From: Strigamia acuminata
Taxonomy: Eukaryota; Arthropoda; Chilopoda; Geophilomorpha; Linotaeniidae
Assembly (NCBI GenBank): GCA_949358305.1
Contig: OX442320.1
Span: forward strand, 3,366,259 to 3,426,258
DNA length: 60,000 nucleotides
Reading direction: 5' to 3'
In this document: one piece after another, positions 44,363-56,756 of the stretch
Layout: the number at the start of each line of letters is the position of its first letter
Numbering within the stretch: position 1 is the stretch's first letter
The notes under the pieces: generated by a model
Told to the model about the DNA's origin: nothing
Seen by the model: the letters and a program-made list of their open reading frames with translations, nothing else
Database searches by the model: none
Position numbers and translations under genes: made by a program

Positions 44363-45470
44363 GGTGCAATATGATAGGTGACATTTTAGCTGCAGGTACG
44401 ACATCATCACAAGATGTTTTCAATTTTTGGACTAAATCAAAGAAATTTGGAGAAAATCTGAGAGGCGGCCGGGAAAGTAAAATTGTTCCGTTCAAATAAC
44501 CACCGAGACTCGTTTAAACGCCAGGGTTCGGCGACGTTTACTGCACAGCGCGCCGCCCCGAACCGACCGAACAAGGGGTGGGGGGATCTGGTCGGGAAAA
44601 TTATAAACGTGGGAAAAAATTCATGCAATTTAATTTTTTAAACATGTGACGATGACCTTTCGATGACGCTATCCGCTCAAAATGTGTATTTTGGCATAAC
44701 AAGCAAGTCTATCAATTCTAGTAGTTGAGAGATAAGTTAACAAACCTAAAGTGTGAACTGGGTAAAATAATGAAACCGGTGGTTATCAAGACATAACATA
44801 TTTATTGATATCTAAATATAATCACCGAAAAGTGATTATATTAATCAATTTTGCATCAAATATAATTATACAATAATTATGCCGACAAATGGCCAAATTA
44901 CTATCGATTAAACTATACATATAGTTGCCTGTGCGGCGCTATAATAGTATCAATCGGCTTCGTCCTGGTAAGATGTCGTCTGAATCGGTTGATTATTTGG
45001 TCCTGGTTCGAATCTGTAATGAAAAGGTTAGTATCCGAGGACTTCCGGTTGACTGTATCTGCATCGCCACAACCTTGGGGCGGTTATTGGTTTAAATGGC
45101 CTGTGAGAGCCATTTACCAATTGACCTCTTATAGATGTTTTAAGACATCTATAATTGGTGTGATACGTCAAATGGTTCTTCATACGAGAGTAAACTGTTG
45201 CAAGTTTACAATCATAACTTCTGGTTCCGTGCAATGGATGCATTTATTAGAGTATTACTTTTCAGTAAATACTCGTAATAATTCTGCTTACATAAAGTTG
45301 GCAATTTAGCTACACATTTACTGGCAAGTAAATGCTAATGTAGCTAGTCTTCAGTTTTGTACAGTTCTGGAAGAAGTATCCATGTTTATGCACAATGCTG
45401 AGTTGTGACATAAACTAGCTGGGGATTTAATCTAACTAAACTTTTCCGAGTTTAGTTATTTCAACCCTAA
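44363..45470. other. Spacer with GC-rich patch and hairpins, no gene recognised
   Basis: A GC/CpG-rich patch at about 44460-44600 contrasts with the AT-rich surroundings. Two clean hairpins occur: 44815-44842 (stem AATATAATCAC, loop CGAAAA) and 45307-45346 (TAGCTACA...TGTAGCTA with a small bulge), plus a short palindrome around ATAGATGTTTTAAGACATCT near 45132. Small open frames here lack motifs. A diverged word shared in inverted orientation with 43303-43340 occurs at 44860-44902. Confidence 0.45.
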
Positions 45471-46329
45471 TGTTACATTTTCGACACGCTGTTCGGCAGC
45501 CGTGGTTTACTGTAACTGGCAGGCCTTGTGGAACACTTGTTGAATTATATCCGGCCCGACGGGATTCTTACTACTCATCGCCGCGACCTGATCTCCTCAC
45601 GGCCACACAGCCGTCATCGGGCACCCGGACATGGAGGCATCATATCACCCATCTCCACGTCAAGTGTACGCCGTATGTAGGTTGTCATAGGCCCGCAGTA
45701 TAAGGGGCATTGACTGCGCAATCAACAGACAAGCAAGTGTCTGCGCAATCAACATGACAACCGGAGTAGTAGAATGGGCTCAAGAAAACATATAGTCAAA
45801 TATCTGGTCAAGAGCGAGCTACTTCCTGTTGCGAGGAAGTATATACTCGGGGAAAACAATAGCTTGGCCATTGCTCCAATGAGAGCAATGGTCCTGCAAA
45901 TCCCCCCAATCACTGGTCCAGGTGATGGGATACTCAGGACACATTTTCAGTCCAGGTGGTCAGCTAGACAGACCATAGCTCTCTGCTAGGTCGGGACAGG
46001 AACTGGATAGCGAGGAACACTTTTGGATTAAGTCTTTCAACTTGATCCGCGGGGGTCCACGCTTGGAGCAGGTGCGAGGGGGAGATTTAATCCCCTAGGC
46101 CTAGTTTTGGGGTAACTTTGCAGAGTTACCACAAAACAACCTAATATCTATATTTATTGCCATAAACATAAGATAACGTTGATTTTCTGCCTTAAAATCA
46201 CATAAAAGTTGTATTTTATGTGGTTTTACGTCAAGTGACAAATTCTATTCGAATTTGCCGCTTTTGGTCGTCAGCGCCATCTATTGGCGTAATTTGTCGC
46301 TATATCGATGAGCGACTGCATGATCGTCA
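45471..46329 (-). mobile_element. 3' LTR of the Ty3/gypsy element
   Basis: On the minus strand the LTR would start TGACGATCATGC just after the polypurine tract (46329) and end ...GAAAATGTAACA at 45471, giving TG...CA borders and about 859 bp. The limits are supported by collinearity with the diverged solo LTR at 40853-41646. The matching 5' LTR would lie right of 59502 and is not visible, because another element interrupts the leader, so borders remain inferred. Confidence 0.6.
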
Positions 46330-46330
46330 T

Positions 46331-46342
46331 ACGTCCCCCTTA
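46331..46342 (-). other. Polypurine tract of the gypsy element
   Basis: Minus strand reads TTAAGGGGGACG directly before the inferred LTR start. A purine run in this place is the expected plus-strand priming site of an LTR retrotransposon. The interval 46343-46844, between it and the pol stop, is non-coding 3' sequence of the element. Confidence 0.55.
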
Positions 46343-46844
46343 ATCACTGAAATTATGTAAATAATTACACGTGATTCTGCCTATAATCGTCTCGATATAC
46401 GACACTGTTCATCGTGGATCAGCAAACATCATTTATCTTTATACAAGATGCCTAACATTTGCAAATATAATAATGAGCGAGGTTTTATTCGTCTCAGATT
46501 ATATTTTTGGAGGTCCGGTTACTTAATAATCTGTAAGGATTATTAAACACCCATATAATTTTAAAGATTAATTGATTTTTCTGACTTTATACAAATTCAG
46601 AAAAATCCTCAATCGTGAAAACTCACAACGGAATTTAACTAATAATATACTTTTTACAAAATGTACTATTAGTTCTTGATTTTCTTAATAATTTTTTACA
46701 ATCATTAATAAAATCGTCGGTAAATGCGATGTGTCAACTGTAGTGAAACTACGAGAGTGAGGTCGAAGTTCAACCTCAAAGCAGGTGTCTATTTTTTAGA
46801 CCGAGCTCTGTGATTGGTTGATGACTCATTTACACTATCTTGTT

Positions 46845-49800
46845 TTAAAAATAGCATGGATGAGTCGTCTCTTCAAAGTAGAGGTGTGCATGCTTTGTGA
46901 AATAAATATTCTTTTCAGAAATATTTAATTCCTGCATTTTTTGCACGAAATCATCGCTAAATCGTCGATTAGGCTTAGGGGTTCTTTTAGAACGTCTTTC
47001 AGCCCGTAATAATTTTTTATTTCTTCGTTTTATATGTTCAAGTTCGTTATTTTCGATAACTCCCTCAACGACTTCGTCCGGGGGTTGGAGAATATCGTTT
47101 TCGACGGTATCCTCCGTTTCCATGGGGACAACCTCTTCTTCTGTCTGTTGCGAGACAGGGAAGTGTTCGTCCATCCAACTTGGGGTTGGATGAATCCCTT
47201 CACTGCCTTCAGTTTGGTTTTCCGACCAAGCTTCAACCGGAAATGACGGGATATAAGGTGACAAATCCTGGATATTAATTGATTTCTCAATTGATCCGTC
47301 AGCAACTTTTCGTAATGAATACGAGCCTCCTTTTAATACTGCTGTGATTTCCCAGGGGCCGTCTCGCTTTTCGGCGAAACCAGCGGTGATTCCCTTTTCT
47401 TTATTTGACAGTATATGTGTAGCTTTCCAGACTAGATCGCCAACAGCATACTGACAAATATGATATTTGTTGCGGTGAATCTTGTCATGTCGGACATAAT
47501 TCTCCTGGATTTTCCGGTGCATTTCTTGATGTGCTCTTCTAAGCACATCCAGAATGCCATGTACGTATTCTTCGGGTTTGTTCTTATCGAACTTTACCCC
47601 GTGTTCCACCATACGTGGATCGAATGGTAGTGGTACCGTTCTTCCCGTGTTCAGCATCATCGGGCTGAATCCGGTTGCATCCGAGATGGCCGTTCTCGTG
47701 GCAAACGCGAATTCGTTCAAGAATCGTGGCCAGTGAGAGTGCACATCAGAATAAATTGCCAGCATCATCTTCAAGTCACGGTTAGCCCTTTCTGTCGGGT
47801 TAGCCGAGGCATGATAGGGGCTGACATGTGCCATGTCTATATGATGTTTTTTACAAAAATCACTATAGACAGTAGACACGAATTGTCTTCCATTATCTGA
47901 CAATATCTTTTTGGGGTAACCCCAACGATGAAAAACGTCACTCATCTTGTTGACAATGCTCTCGCTAGAGGCCTTTGTCAACGCGAATACTTCAACCCAT
48001 TTGGTGCAATGGTCTATTATCACTAATATCCATTGTAACTTCGATCGACCAGCGGGCTTGGGGCCCATCAAGTCGATACTCACGGTTTCCCATGGATTCG
48101 TCATATTGTGCGGAGTGTAAGCCGCTCGATGTTTTCTGTGTTGGCTCGGCTTGTACTGCTGGCAATGCGGGCAACCACGGACATAGTTGCGCGTATCTCT
48201 AGTCATCTTTGGCCAATAATAAATGAGCTTCGCTCTTTCCAGAGTCTTGCTCATACCTGCATGTCCACAAAGGGGGTGGCCGTGACAGGCAAATAAAGCT
48301 CTTCTTACAAGAGATTTAGGAATCACGGCCTTAAATCCATTTCCGGAGTCGTTCAACTCCTCTTCAAAGGTGGGACGGAAGAAAATGAGCATTTTACTGC
48401 CGTCCTCCCCACTTTCATCCAAACAGTATCCAGCTATGGTATTTAGCCAGTCTAGATCTGTCTCTAATTCTTGGTCTTCCTCACTTAACTTCAAGTGGGC
48501 CATAATCTTTTTACAATCATCATCCAACAATTGTTCTGCGATTATTTCGGCTCGGGTTGGGGGAACTTGATTTAGTACATCGGTTAATGCACTAAATACT
48601 GTTGTTTGATGTTTCGTTTTGCCTTTCTCATTCACTTCCCCCTTTTCTCCAGAATTATTTGAATTTTCTTCATTTAATTCGGAGAAATCGTTAAAACGAA
48701 CATTCACATTTGTTAGAAAGTGACGTCGTCCTTCTACTGGAATGACTTGAGTCTTCTTATTACCGGTCCATAGAGGATAGAATTGGTTAATTTCTACCGG
48801 CTCAATGTAATCGGTAATAGGCGTATCCATTGCAGATAACGGCGCTCTTGATAGAGCGTCGGCTACCTGGTTCAGGGCGCCTTTTCTGAACACAATCTTG
48901 AATGCTCCGCACTGGATTTTCACTGCCCAGCGACCAAATCGGCCGGATGGTTCTGGCGTTCTCATCAGCCAACCTAACGCTTGCGCATCCGACTCCAGCG
49001 TGAACGTCGTGTATTCCAAGTATGGGCGGAAGCGATCAACTGCCCACACAACTGCCAAACATTCCAGTTCGGGAGTGGAATAACGTTCTTCAGCCCCTCG
49101 TAAAACTCGGCTCGCATAAGCAACGGGTTTTGGGACCATCATCATTTTCTGTGTTTTTTCGTTAAACACTTCGACATCCTGGCAGAGGACTGCACCGAGC
49201 CCTGTATGGGACGCGTCAGTCATTACTACCATAGGTTTTGACATATCAGGCATATGTAAAACTTGGTTTTTATCGCACAAAATCTCTTTGATTTTTGCAA
49301 ATGCCTCTTTCTGTTCTTTGCCCCACACAAAAGCAGCATTTTTATGCATGATTGAGGTGAGTGGTCTAGCGATATCCGCATGATTAGGAATAAACTTCCT
49401 AAAGAAATTGGACAGACCATGAAACCTCTGTATATCCTTTGAACAGGTGGGTTCGGGGAATTCCTTGACTGACTTGATTTTGTCGGGGTCAGCATTCAAA
49501 CCTTCCGGTGTGATATAATGACCCAAGAACTTTAGTGAAGTTCTTCCAAATTTTGATTTGGCCTTGTTGATAGTTAAATTAGCTTTTTGGAGCTTTTCTA
49601 ACACGTCCTTTATGTGGTCCAAATGTTCTTTCCAGGAGTGGGAGAAGATGATCAAATCGTCCAAGTAGACGAGGACATGCTTATGCAGCGAGTCACCCAT
49701 CACTCGGCTCATCAAGTTCTGGAAAGAACAAGGAGCATTGCAAAGACCAAAGGGCATCCTTTTAAATTGATAGTTTCCCTTTGGTGTGTAGAAGGCAGTT

Positions 49801-50957
49801 TTACAACGATCCTCCTCTTGCATCTCCATTTGATGATATCCCTGTGTTAGATCTAATGATGTGAAATACTTGGCCTTATTCGTACTGTGGATTAACAGGT
49901 CGATACTAGGCATTTGTATTGTGTCGAGTACTGAAATGGCGTTAAGCCAACGGTAGTCAATACACAAACGGTATTTGCCGTTTGGTTTGGCTACTATCAC
50001 AGGATGACTGATGTACGGGCCAGTTGCAGGCTCGATTAGATCATCGGCCTCCAACTCCTCGACTAACTCCGTCATTATGGCCTTCTTGGCCGGGTTGTAC
50101 ATTCGAAAAGGTTGGACTCGCCATTTCGCATCTTTTTTCAAAGTGATTTTATGCTTGGCTAAGTTGGTGCAACCTACTTTGTCCCTAAAAACGTCTTTTA
50201 TTGCTAAAATGACAGCTTTTAGTTGGTCCTTACGTTCGTCCGTACTATCACAGTCTGCGACAAGCTTTTCAGCCCAATCAGCAGGCGTGTGAGTCTCGGC
50301 GCCATTAGCATCGAGTGTACGGATACGTGCCAATTCACAGTCTGACTCTCTAGTTTCGTAGGGAGCCGACCATCCAGGCATGGAATCGCATGTGAACGAT
50401 CCTCTTTTCGCTCTTAGGTCAATTCCGGCGCGTCGCATGAAGTTGTGACCAATGATAAGATCACATACTCCAGGTTTCAGGATAATAAAGTTGATTGGTG
50501 TATATTTTAGTCCGCCTGCCCACTTGACACAAAGTGTAATTTGTCCAAGTGGTACGTGACTAATTCCTACTGCACAAACTCGCATTCCCCGAGGACATTC
50601 TTGGATATAATCGGGTTCTGCGTTGGTTTGAGATAGAAGTTGCATTCCAATGAAACACTGGGTTGCACCAGAGTCCATTAGAGCATTGAACTTCAAACCT
50701 CCAATCTGAACTCTCATACGAGGGTCGTCAGAATGTCGGTCAGTCAGTGTTTTCACGAATGCCGTAACTCCGCGTTGATCTAAACGTCGGAGGTTACTGA
50801 ATTTCTTCACATTCCACTTTCCACCGTGGTTGAAGATGCTGAGTCCCTCCAATTGTTTCGTCATTGCGTCGAATCCTTCCATCACGCCGCCAGTGTTACT
50901 GTTGGCGTGCTCTGCTGTAGGAATTAAATCAAGGTTCAAGTCGTCCCACTTGAATAG
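46845..50957 (-). pseudogene. pol: Ty3/gypsy pol, main part, split by copia insertion
   Basis: Encodes protease, reverse transcriptase, RNase H and integrase. Numbering from a TTG codon at 50939: protease active site FNALMDSGATQCF near 89; RT with YLDD at 425-428; RNase H starting near MTDASHTGLGAVL; integrase zinc finger HGHPLCGH...CPHC; then a D,D(35)E core (SIDLMGP, LSDNGRQF, NPTERANRD). It ends in a basic tail at 46845. No stop or frameshift lies inside this part. There is no ATG at the left border because the frame continues upstream into 56757-56914, beyond the inserted copia element. No env gene follows. As it stands it cannot give full Pol, but only the insertion breaks it. Confidence 0.93.
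50953..50957 (+). repeat. Left target-site duplication AATAG of copia element
   Basis: AATAG at 50953-50957 directly precedes the TGTTGG start of the copia LTR and recurs at 56757-56761 right after the element's terminal CA. Five bases is the usual duplication length for Ty1/copia integrase. Confidence 0.88.
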
Positions 50958-51475
50958 TGTTGGTTTTTAGAAACCCAAATGTTTTATGTCGATGTGATAT
51001 AGAATCACATTTTGATTGTTTAGTTTAATTATCTCGATGTATTAATTCACATGTTTGTTTACTCTTGTATTATGTTTGCTTTATGTATTTAAGCATGAAG
51101 CATCATGCATTCCCTAGTTTTATATTTATGTAATGCATAATTCCGACACAAGGTGTCGTTGCTTATGTTTTCATCATCCAAGATGGCCGCGCACAGTGAT
51201 GTGTGCTCTCCTTTTGATTTTCCCTTTGAAAAGGATCCCATATGTAAGCTTTTTCTTGTTTATATTAAATGCCTATTATTTTAGAGTCTTTAGTATTGAT
51301 TTACAGCACCTTCTGTGCTATTTAAGCGCAGATAAGCGGCATTTTGCCGCGCGCTTTGTTTGGAATCGGTCACGTCGCTTTTACGTTCGTGTCAGAGACA
51401 CGACGCCGCCATTTTCGCTTCCACACACTCGGTTTATACCGAATTCGCGCCGCTCGCCTCTGCTACTAACGTTCA
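50958..51475 (+). mobile_element. 5' LTR of the copia element
   Basis: Begins TGTTGGTTTTTAG after the duplicated AATAG and ends ...AACGTTCA before the primer binding site, so 518 bp with TG...CA ends. A TATTTAAG box near 51085 is a plausible core promoter. Only the last 21 bases of this LTR recur at the element's right end (56736-56756). Confidence 0.85.
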
Positions 51476-51477
51476 AT

Positions 51478-51489
51478 TGGTAGCAGAGG
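51478..51489 (+). other. Primer binding site, copia element
   Basis: TGGTAGCAGAGG two bases after the LTR. TGG followed by a tRNA 3'-end complement is the standard minus-strand priming site, and TGGTAGCAGAG is complementary to a tRNA ending CTCTGCTACCA, of the initiator-methionine type. The same word stands after the second copia-like LTR at 59714. Confidence 0.75.
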
Positions 51490-52505
51490 ATGGTTGGCTA
51501 CTGTGCATAACATTTTTCCCTTTTATCGCCGAAAAATTTCGCGAATTTCGCGAATTTTCGCGGCGATTTGTGTTTTTGCAGAATCCATCGACGCTCGGGC
51601 CTATTTTCGTATCGACGACGTATCACCGACGTTTGGACACGACCAGTGTTGTCCACTACACGATTCTACGTTTAATTTCGCCAAAAATTGCACGGTCTCG
51701 CGAATTTTTAGGCGAATTTTCTTCTTTTTCAGTTTTTCGTCGATTTTTCGAATTGACGACGTGTTACCGGCGTTTGGAGACAGCCAGGGTTGTCCACCAT
51801 ACGATTCCACGTCTAATTTCGTCCGAATTCGCGCGGTCTCGCGGTTTTCGAGGCGAATTTTCTTTATATTTTCAGATTTTCGCGTCGATTTTTATTTTTC
51901 GACGATTTTTCGACGGAAACGAGACGTTTCTCGCTATATACACCCCGGCGTGTATATAGTATCGACGATTTGTTTATTTTCAACGCATTTTTGTGAAGAG
52001 CCTCATTTAATGAGACGAATTTGGATTTTCGAATCCAAATTGCGCTTTTTGTCCGATTTTTTCGAGAAAAATCGAGCCGTGTTTTCTTATTGCACGAGGT
52101 TGCAACCGCAACAGATTCACCAATTTCTCCTTCCAGTCGCAATTACCTTTGTTAGTTATTTAAGTGGGATATTTTGGTTGGGTCAATTAGAATCCACTTT
52201 GCCCTTTTGTCCAGTCGGGCAAGCGAAGTGTGTATTCTCAGTTAAGGCTTTCTCAGGGCCACCTAACGTTTCCGTGACCCCAGGCGGTTTGCAAAGGGCG
52301 TTAGGGAGATACTTAACTGAGGTTATTTGTGCCAATTGTAGCATTGGCATCCCCGTCTCGGTTTCCGCTTTGACAGTGCTTCAGTTAGTGTTTGTGACAG
52401 TGCAGTGCTTCGATTCTTCACCGACGACGCCTATATCACTCTCAAAGCCTTCGTATTTGCGTGGTGTGCGGAATCTTCTTTTTCCACGCCATTTTCCGCG
52501 CCGAG
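51490..52505 (+). other. Long copia leader with imperfect internal repeat
   Basis: About 1 kb separates the primer binding site from the gag start. Two similar segments of about 120 bp (from about 51606 and about 51750, period about 140 bp) share CGACGACGTxTxACCGxCGTTTGG, TTGTCCAC and GGCGAATTTTC words. The leader is open in one frame (51494-52573), but with no ATG at the start and a repetitive translation, so I do not call it a gene. Confidence 0.6.
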
Positions 52506-55500
52506 ATGCAGAAATCACCTTACGTGGAGCCAACGGTTGGAAAATGCCCGATGTTGGGCATAAACAATTATGAATCATGGCGTCGTGCGATGTGCATGCT
52601 TCTAAAGTCCGAAGGGCTTTGGAGGCATGTAACGGAAGAAAAAGAAGCCGAGTATTTGTTGACATTAACCCCGAAAGAGACGGAAAAGTACATGATGAAG
52701 AAGGATAAGGCTTTAGGGCACATATATTGTCATGTGAGCGAGGCAAAACGCTCGACGTTGGACAATGCCAACACTCCGAAACAGGCGTGGGACATCCTCA
52801 CCAAGATTTTCGCTCCTAGTTCCCTGGCTCGTCAAGCAGCCATGAGATGGCAATTTTTAGGCCTACATCTTCAACCGAATGAAGACATGGTCGATTTCGT
52901 CAGTCGCGTCGATCTCCACGTACGCCAACTCAGGGACATGAAAGAGGAAGTATCGGATAAGCATCATGCTTACCAATACTTGAATCGACTGCCTCCGGAG
53001 TATGCTCAGGCCACATTTGCCATCTATAACTGGCCTGAAGCCAACTTTACGCCGACGAAAGTGTCCGAACAATTGGTCTCTGAATACCTTCGCCTTAAAT
53101 CAGTGGGTCTACATAATGTTTCATCATCGGCTCACGCATCTGCCCAGAGTCAACAGCAATCTCGTCAAGGGTCACGTCCACGTCGTCCGTTATCGCAAGT
53201 CAGATGTTTCAACTGTCAAGAGATGGGCCACTACGCTAACAAGTGCCCATATCCTAAACGTGATGACCGAAATCAGCCGCCGACAGCTTCCTTTCAACGT
53301 TCTCGCAGCAAAAGCAAGAAGCGTGGCAAGAACTCGGCATCCAACCCCGAGGACAATCGCCCGAGAGGAAGTTCTCACCCAGTCCGCAGAGCTGTATTTT
53401 TCGCCAGTGCACCGCAAATGGTTGAACGTCCAGTGGCTCACCTGATGCAATCCAACGAATGGATAGTTGATTGCGGCGCCACAGACCATGTTTCCCATGT
53501 GCGATCGTGGTTTTCCGAATTTACAAACATCGTCCCATTTGATATAGAACTTGGTCAAGGAAAATCACAAGTGACCGGTAAAGGAACTATTCCATTACAA
53601 ACGCGCATGGACGGTGTTCATTGTGACGTGACATTGACTAATGTACTCTATGCGCCCAATTTTGAGGCCAACCTTATCTCAGTATCGAGAATTGATAAGA
53701 CTCGACATCACATCCATGTCTTTAATGGCGAAATACATGTCTATCAAACGAATATTACGGATGCTATTTTGAGAGCGAAGGAAAAAGGAGGACTCTACTA
53801 TGTGGACGGGTTGTGCACTAATCCGACAGTTGCTACTGTGACTTCACCAATTATTCAACAATCACCCGTACAGACATTTGTCACGACGGAAGAGGACTTC
53901 GTGAAAATTCCGAAGCCGAAGAAACAGAAGTCACAGCAACAGTACATTACGGATTTTAGGATTCAAATGCCGCCATTACCTGCGACGGAGGCTCCGACGT
54001 CAATTCCGGTTGCCACCAATCCAGTCCCACAATCCTTGCCTGTCCTCAATAACTCTCCAACCCCATCCTATGCTGATGTTATCCAATACATCCCAAGTAG
54101 TCCTTTGCCTATTACACCTCCTCCTGTTGTCCAATCCCCTAGCAACTCTTCTCAATCACAAAAGAAGATTGTTGCTAACCCTACCCAATTACCAAAGAAA
54201 GTCCATGCCAATCCCGCTTCTGTCAAGGATGCAACCGGTTTATGGCATAGTCGCCTTGGACATCTCCATACTAACGCGATGCGGTTATTAGCCAATAATG
54301 ACCATGTTTATGGACTTGAACCGGCGGAAGTGTCGCAGGAATTAGCGTGCAATGACTGCCGTATTGCGAAGTCCACTAGGGCTTCTCATAAGCCGGATCT
54401 TCATCCTTCCACCAGCAAGCCCCTTGACCTCTTACACATGGATGTCTGGGGGCCGTATCCGGTTCCTTCATTTGGCGGCGCTCGTTTTGTTCTCACCGTC
54501 ATTGACGATGCAACCAGATATACCTGGATCACCCCCTTAGCACAAAAATCTCAAGTCTTCTCGTGCTTCAAAGAAATCGTCGCCAGAGTTGAGCGTGTCG
54601 CCAACACACGTGTCAAAGCCATACGCACTGATAGAGGCGGCGAATTCTTATCGAATGAATTTCAACAGTATTTAAAGGACAAAGGGATCCAGGGTCAGCG
54701 AACAAATCCTTCGAGCCCCCAGATGAACGGCACAGCTGAGAGAATCAACCGGACAATGGCTGACCACATTAGAGCTGTACAAGAAGAGACAAAACTTCCA
54801 GCCGCTCTATGGGCAGAGATCGCTGTCAACTTGGCCTATATCAAAAATCGAAGTCCACATTCCCGTCTGAATAATCAGGTGCCATATATTCTTTGGCGAC
54901 AGCGTGCTCTTTCCTTGCGTCATCTGAGAAAAATTGGATCTAAGTGCTGGGTGCACTTCACTGCACCGGGACGCAGGAAACTCGACCCAAGAGCCTGGGA
55001 GGGATTTCTCGTGGGTTACGCCACCGGTACACGTGGTTACCGCGTATGGAATCCTGTGGACAATAGCGTAACAGAATCAATTCACGTACGCATTGATGAG
55101 CATCACTCTTACAAAAAGACACTGCGGAACCAAAACGGCAATCGCTATCCCATTTACGAGGAACCCGACGTTGGTCAACAACCTCGAGTCACTTTTGACG
55201 ACAGTGTCCAATATCTGGACTGGCCCAAGAATGATTCTGATGAAGACTCATCGAATGCATCGGACGATGATAATAACGACGATGATGATGATGATGAGAA
55301 TGGAGATGGAAATGTTTCTAGATCAATTTCTATCCCACTAGTACATCTTTCGCCACTTGGGACTCCCGAACGTCAATTACTAGAAGCGTGTGCACTAGCA
55401 TTACCGGGTTCTGCAACATTGAGACATTCAGCATCGTACCCAACCCTTTATCAAGAAGAACAGGACACTGACGAGGACATCGATCAACTCGATGATGATG

Positions 55501-56750
55501 CTATTCAATCCTTCGCAGCCGTATCACAACAATTTGACTCTCCGAATATTTCATCAGCCCCTGCCAGTTCTCCTGAGCTTTCCCAGCTTTCCCCACCTGG
55601 CTCACCGAATCGTTTTATTACATTGCGTCGAAGACACGGTGGGGACATTCTTCAACACACGATGCCCATACTTGGCCAGGGAGCAATGTCACCTTTACCA
55701 ACTGGTTCGACGTCCGTTCCGGCTCATGGAAACAAGACATCTTTTATGTGGCGTTATGTGGGTGGAGACACAGTCTTCAGGAGATGGGTTCGCGAAGAAC
55801 ACTTAAGGAAAGATCAACGACCAGGATCGATTGATGCGGATGTCTATTATTTTCCGCAACCTGGCCTGCGACTTCGATCACGTAACGAAATTCAGGCATA
55901 CTGTACCGTGAACGATCTCCCTTATGATCCTGAATTATTCTTCTTTGGCGTTATGGAACATTCGTTACCGCTGATTCCTCCAGCCCGTCATGCAGCTCAT
56001 CTTTGCCGTACGGAGCCATCATCCTATTCTGATATACCGACATTCCCAGATGCCCCGAAATGGCGCGAAGCCGTTAATGAAGAATTGGACATTTTCAAAG
56101 AGAGGCAGATTTATCAAGAAGTTCCGAGGCCGCCCAATACTACAGTCTTAGGCTGTAAATGGATCTTCAAGCTGAAAACGGATCTAAGCGGCGAAATAAC
56201 TCGTTATCGTGCCCGGCTTGTCGCGCAAGGCTTCCGCCAAACCATCGGGGTAGATTACGACGAAGTCTTTAGCCCAGTCGTGAACTTTGTTTTAATCCGG
56301 CTATTCTTCTGTCTTCTAGTCGTCCTCAGAGGATGGAAGGATGCTCACCTCGACGTCAAAAGTGCATACCTGTATGGGGACCTGAAGCACAAGGTGTACA
56401 TGCGCATCCCCGCAGGTGCAACTTGTTCGAATCCCGGAAACGTCTGGCTGCTTGTTAAATCCCTCTACGGACTTCACCAATCAGGGAGGGAGTGGTACGA
56501 AAAGTTGGATGGAACGCTTCGAGCCCTCGGTTTTCGGAAGATGCCCGCGTGCAATTGTGTGTATATTTACGGCAATTGTGCCGTCATGTTAGTTTACGTG
56601 GACGACATCGTTCTCTTTTACGCTTCCGACACCGTGTTGACCCGGATTATCCGACTTATTTCGTCCAAATTCGACATCGTTAATCTTGGTCCCATCACGA
56701 AATTATTGGGAGTCGAATTTATTCGCGACGCCGGACGCCTCTGCTACTAA
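52506..56750 (+). pseudogene. gag-pol: Ty1/copia gag-pol polyprotein, C-terminally truncated
   Basis: The ATG at 52506 (MQKSPYVEP) is chosen because upstream in-frame starts are non-ATG. Order: copia-type gag (residues about 1-215), zinc knuckle CFNCQEMGHYANKCP at about 234-248, protease with DCGATDH (Cys where Ser or Thr is usual), pre-integrase LWHSRLGHLH, integrase with D,D(35)E (HMDVWGP, RTDRGGEF, NGTAERINR), an acidic Asp-rich spacer, and RT (WREAVNEEL, CKWIFKLK, DVKSAYLYGDL, YVDDIVLF). The frame stops at 56750 just after GVEFIRDAGRL, so the end of RT and all of RNase H are missing. 1,414 residues remain. The element is defective by itself, although the frame is otherwise intact. Confidence 0.92.
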
Positions 56751-56756
56751 CGTTCA

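Larger units (their letters stand above)
50958..56756 (+). mobile_element. Copia element inserted in gypsy pol (deleted 3' part)
   Basis: The 5,799-bp insertion is bounded by AATAG duplications. It has a full 5' LTR, primer binding site, leader and gag-pol, but RNase H, polypurine tract and all but 21 bp of the 3' LTR are absent. The join lies where pol sequence ...GGACGCCTCTGC meets LTR ...TCGCCTCTGCTAC. A shared CGCCTCTGC suggests a microhomology-mediated deletion. Because the right duplication is retained, the deletion followed integration or happened during reverse transcription. Confidence 0.87.

Noticed and set aside
44980-45020. tRNA, because of GGTTCGAATCT
   Set aside because: The flanking bases do not form T-arm, acceptor or anticodon stems.
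44989-45309. Overlapping open frames on both strands
   Set aside because: No motif or homology recognised, and an internal palindrome explains mirrored frames.
51494-52573. 359-codon frame in the copia leader as an extra gene
   Set aside because: It starts without ATG, translates to low-complexity Phe/Arg/Ile-rich sequence from a repetitive leader, and overlaps the start of gag.
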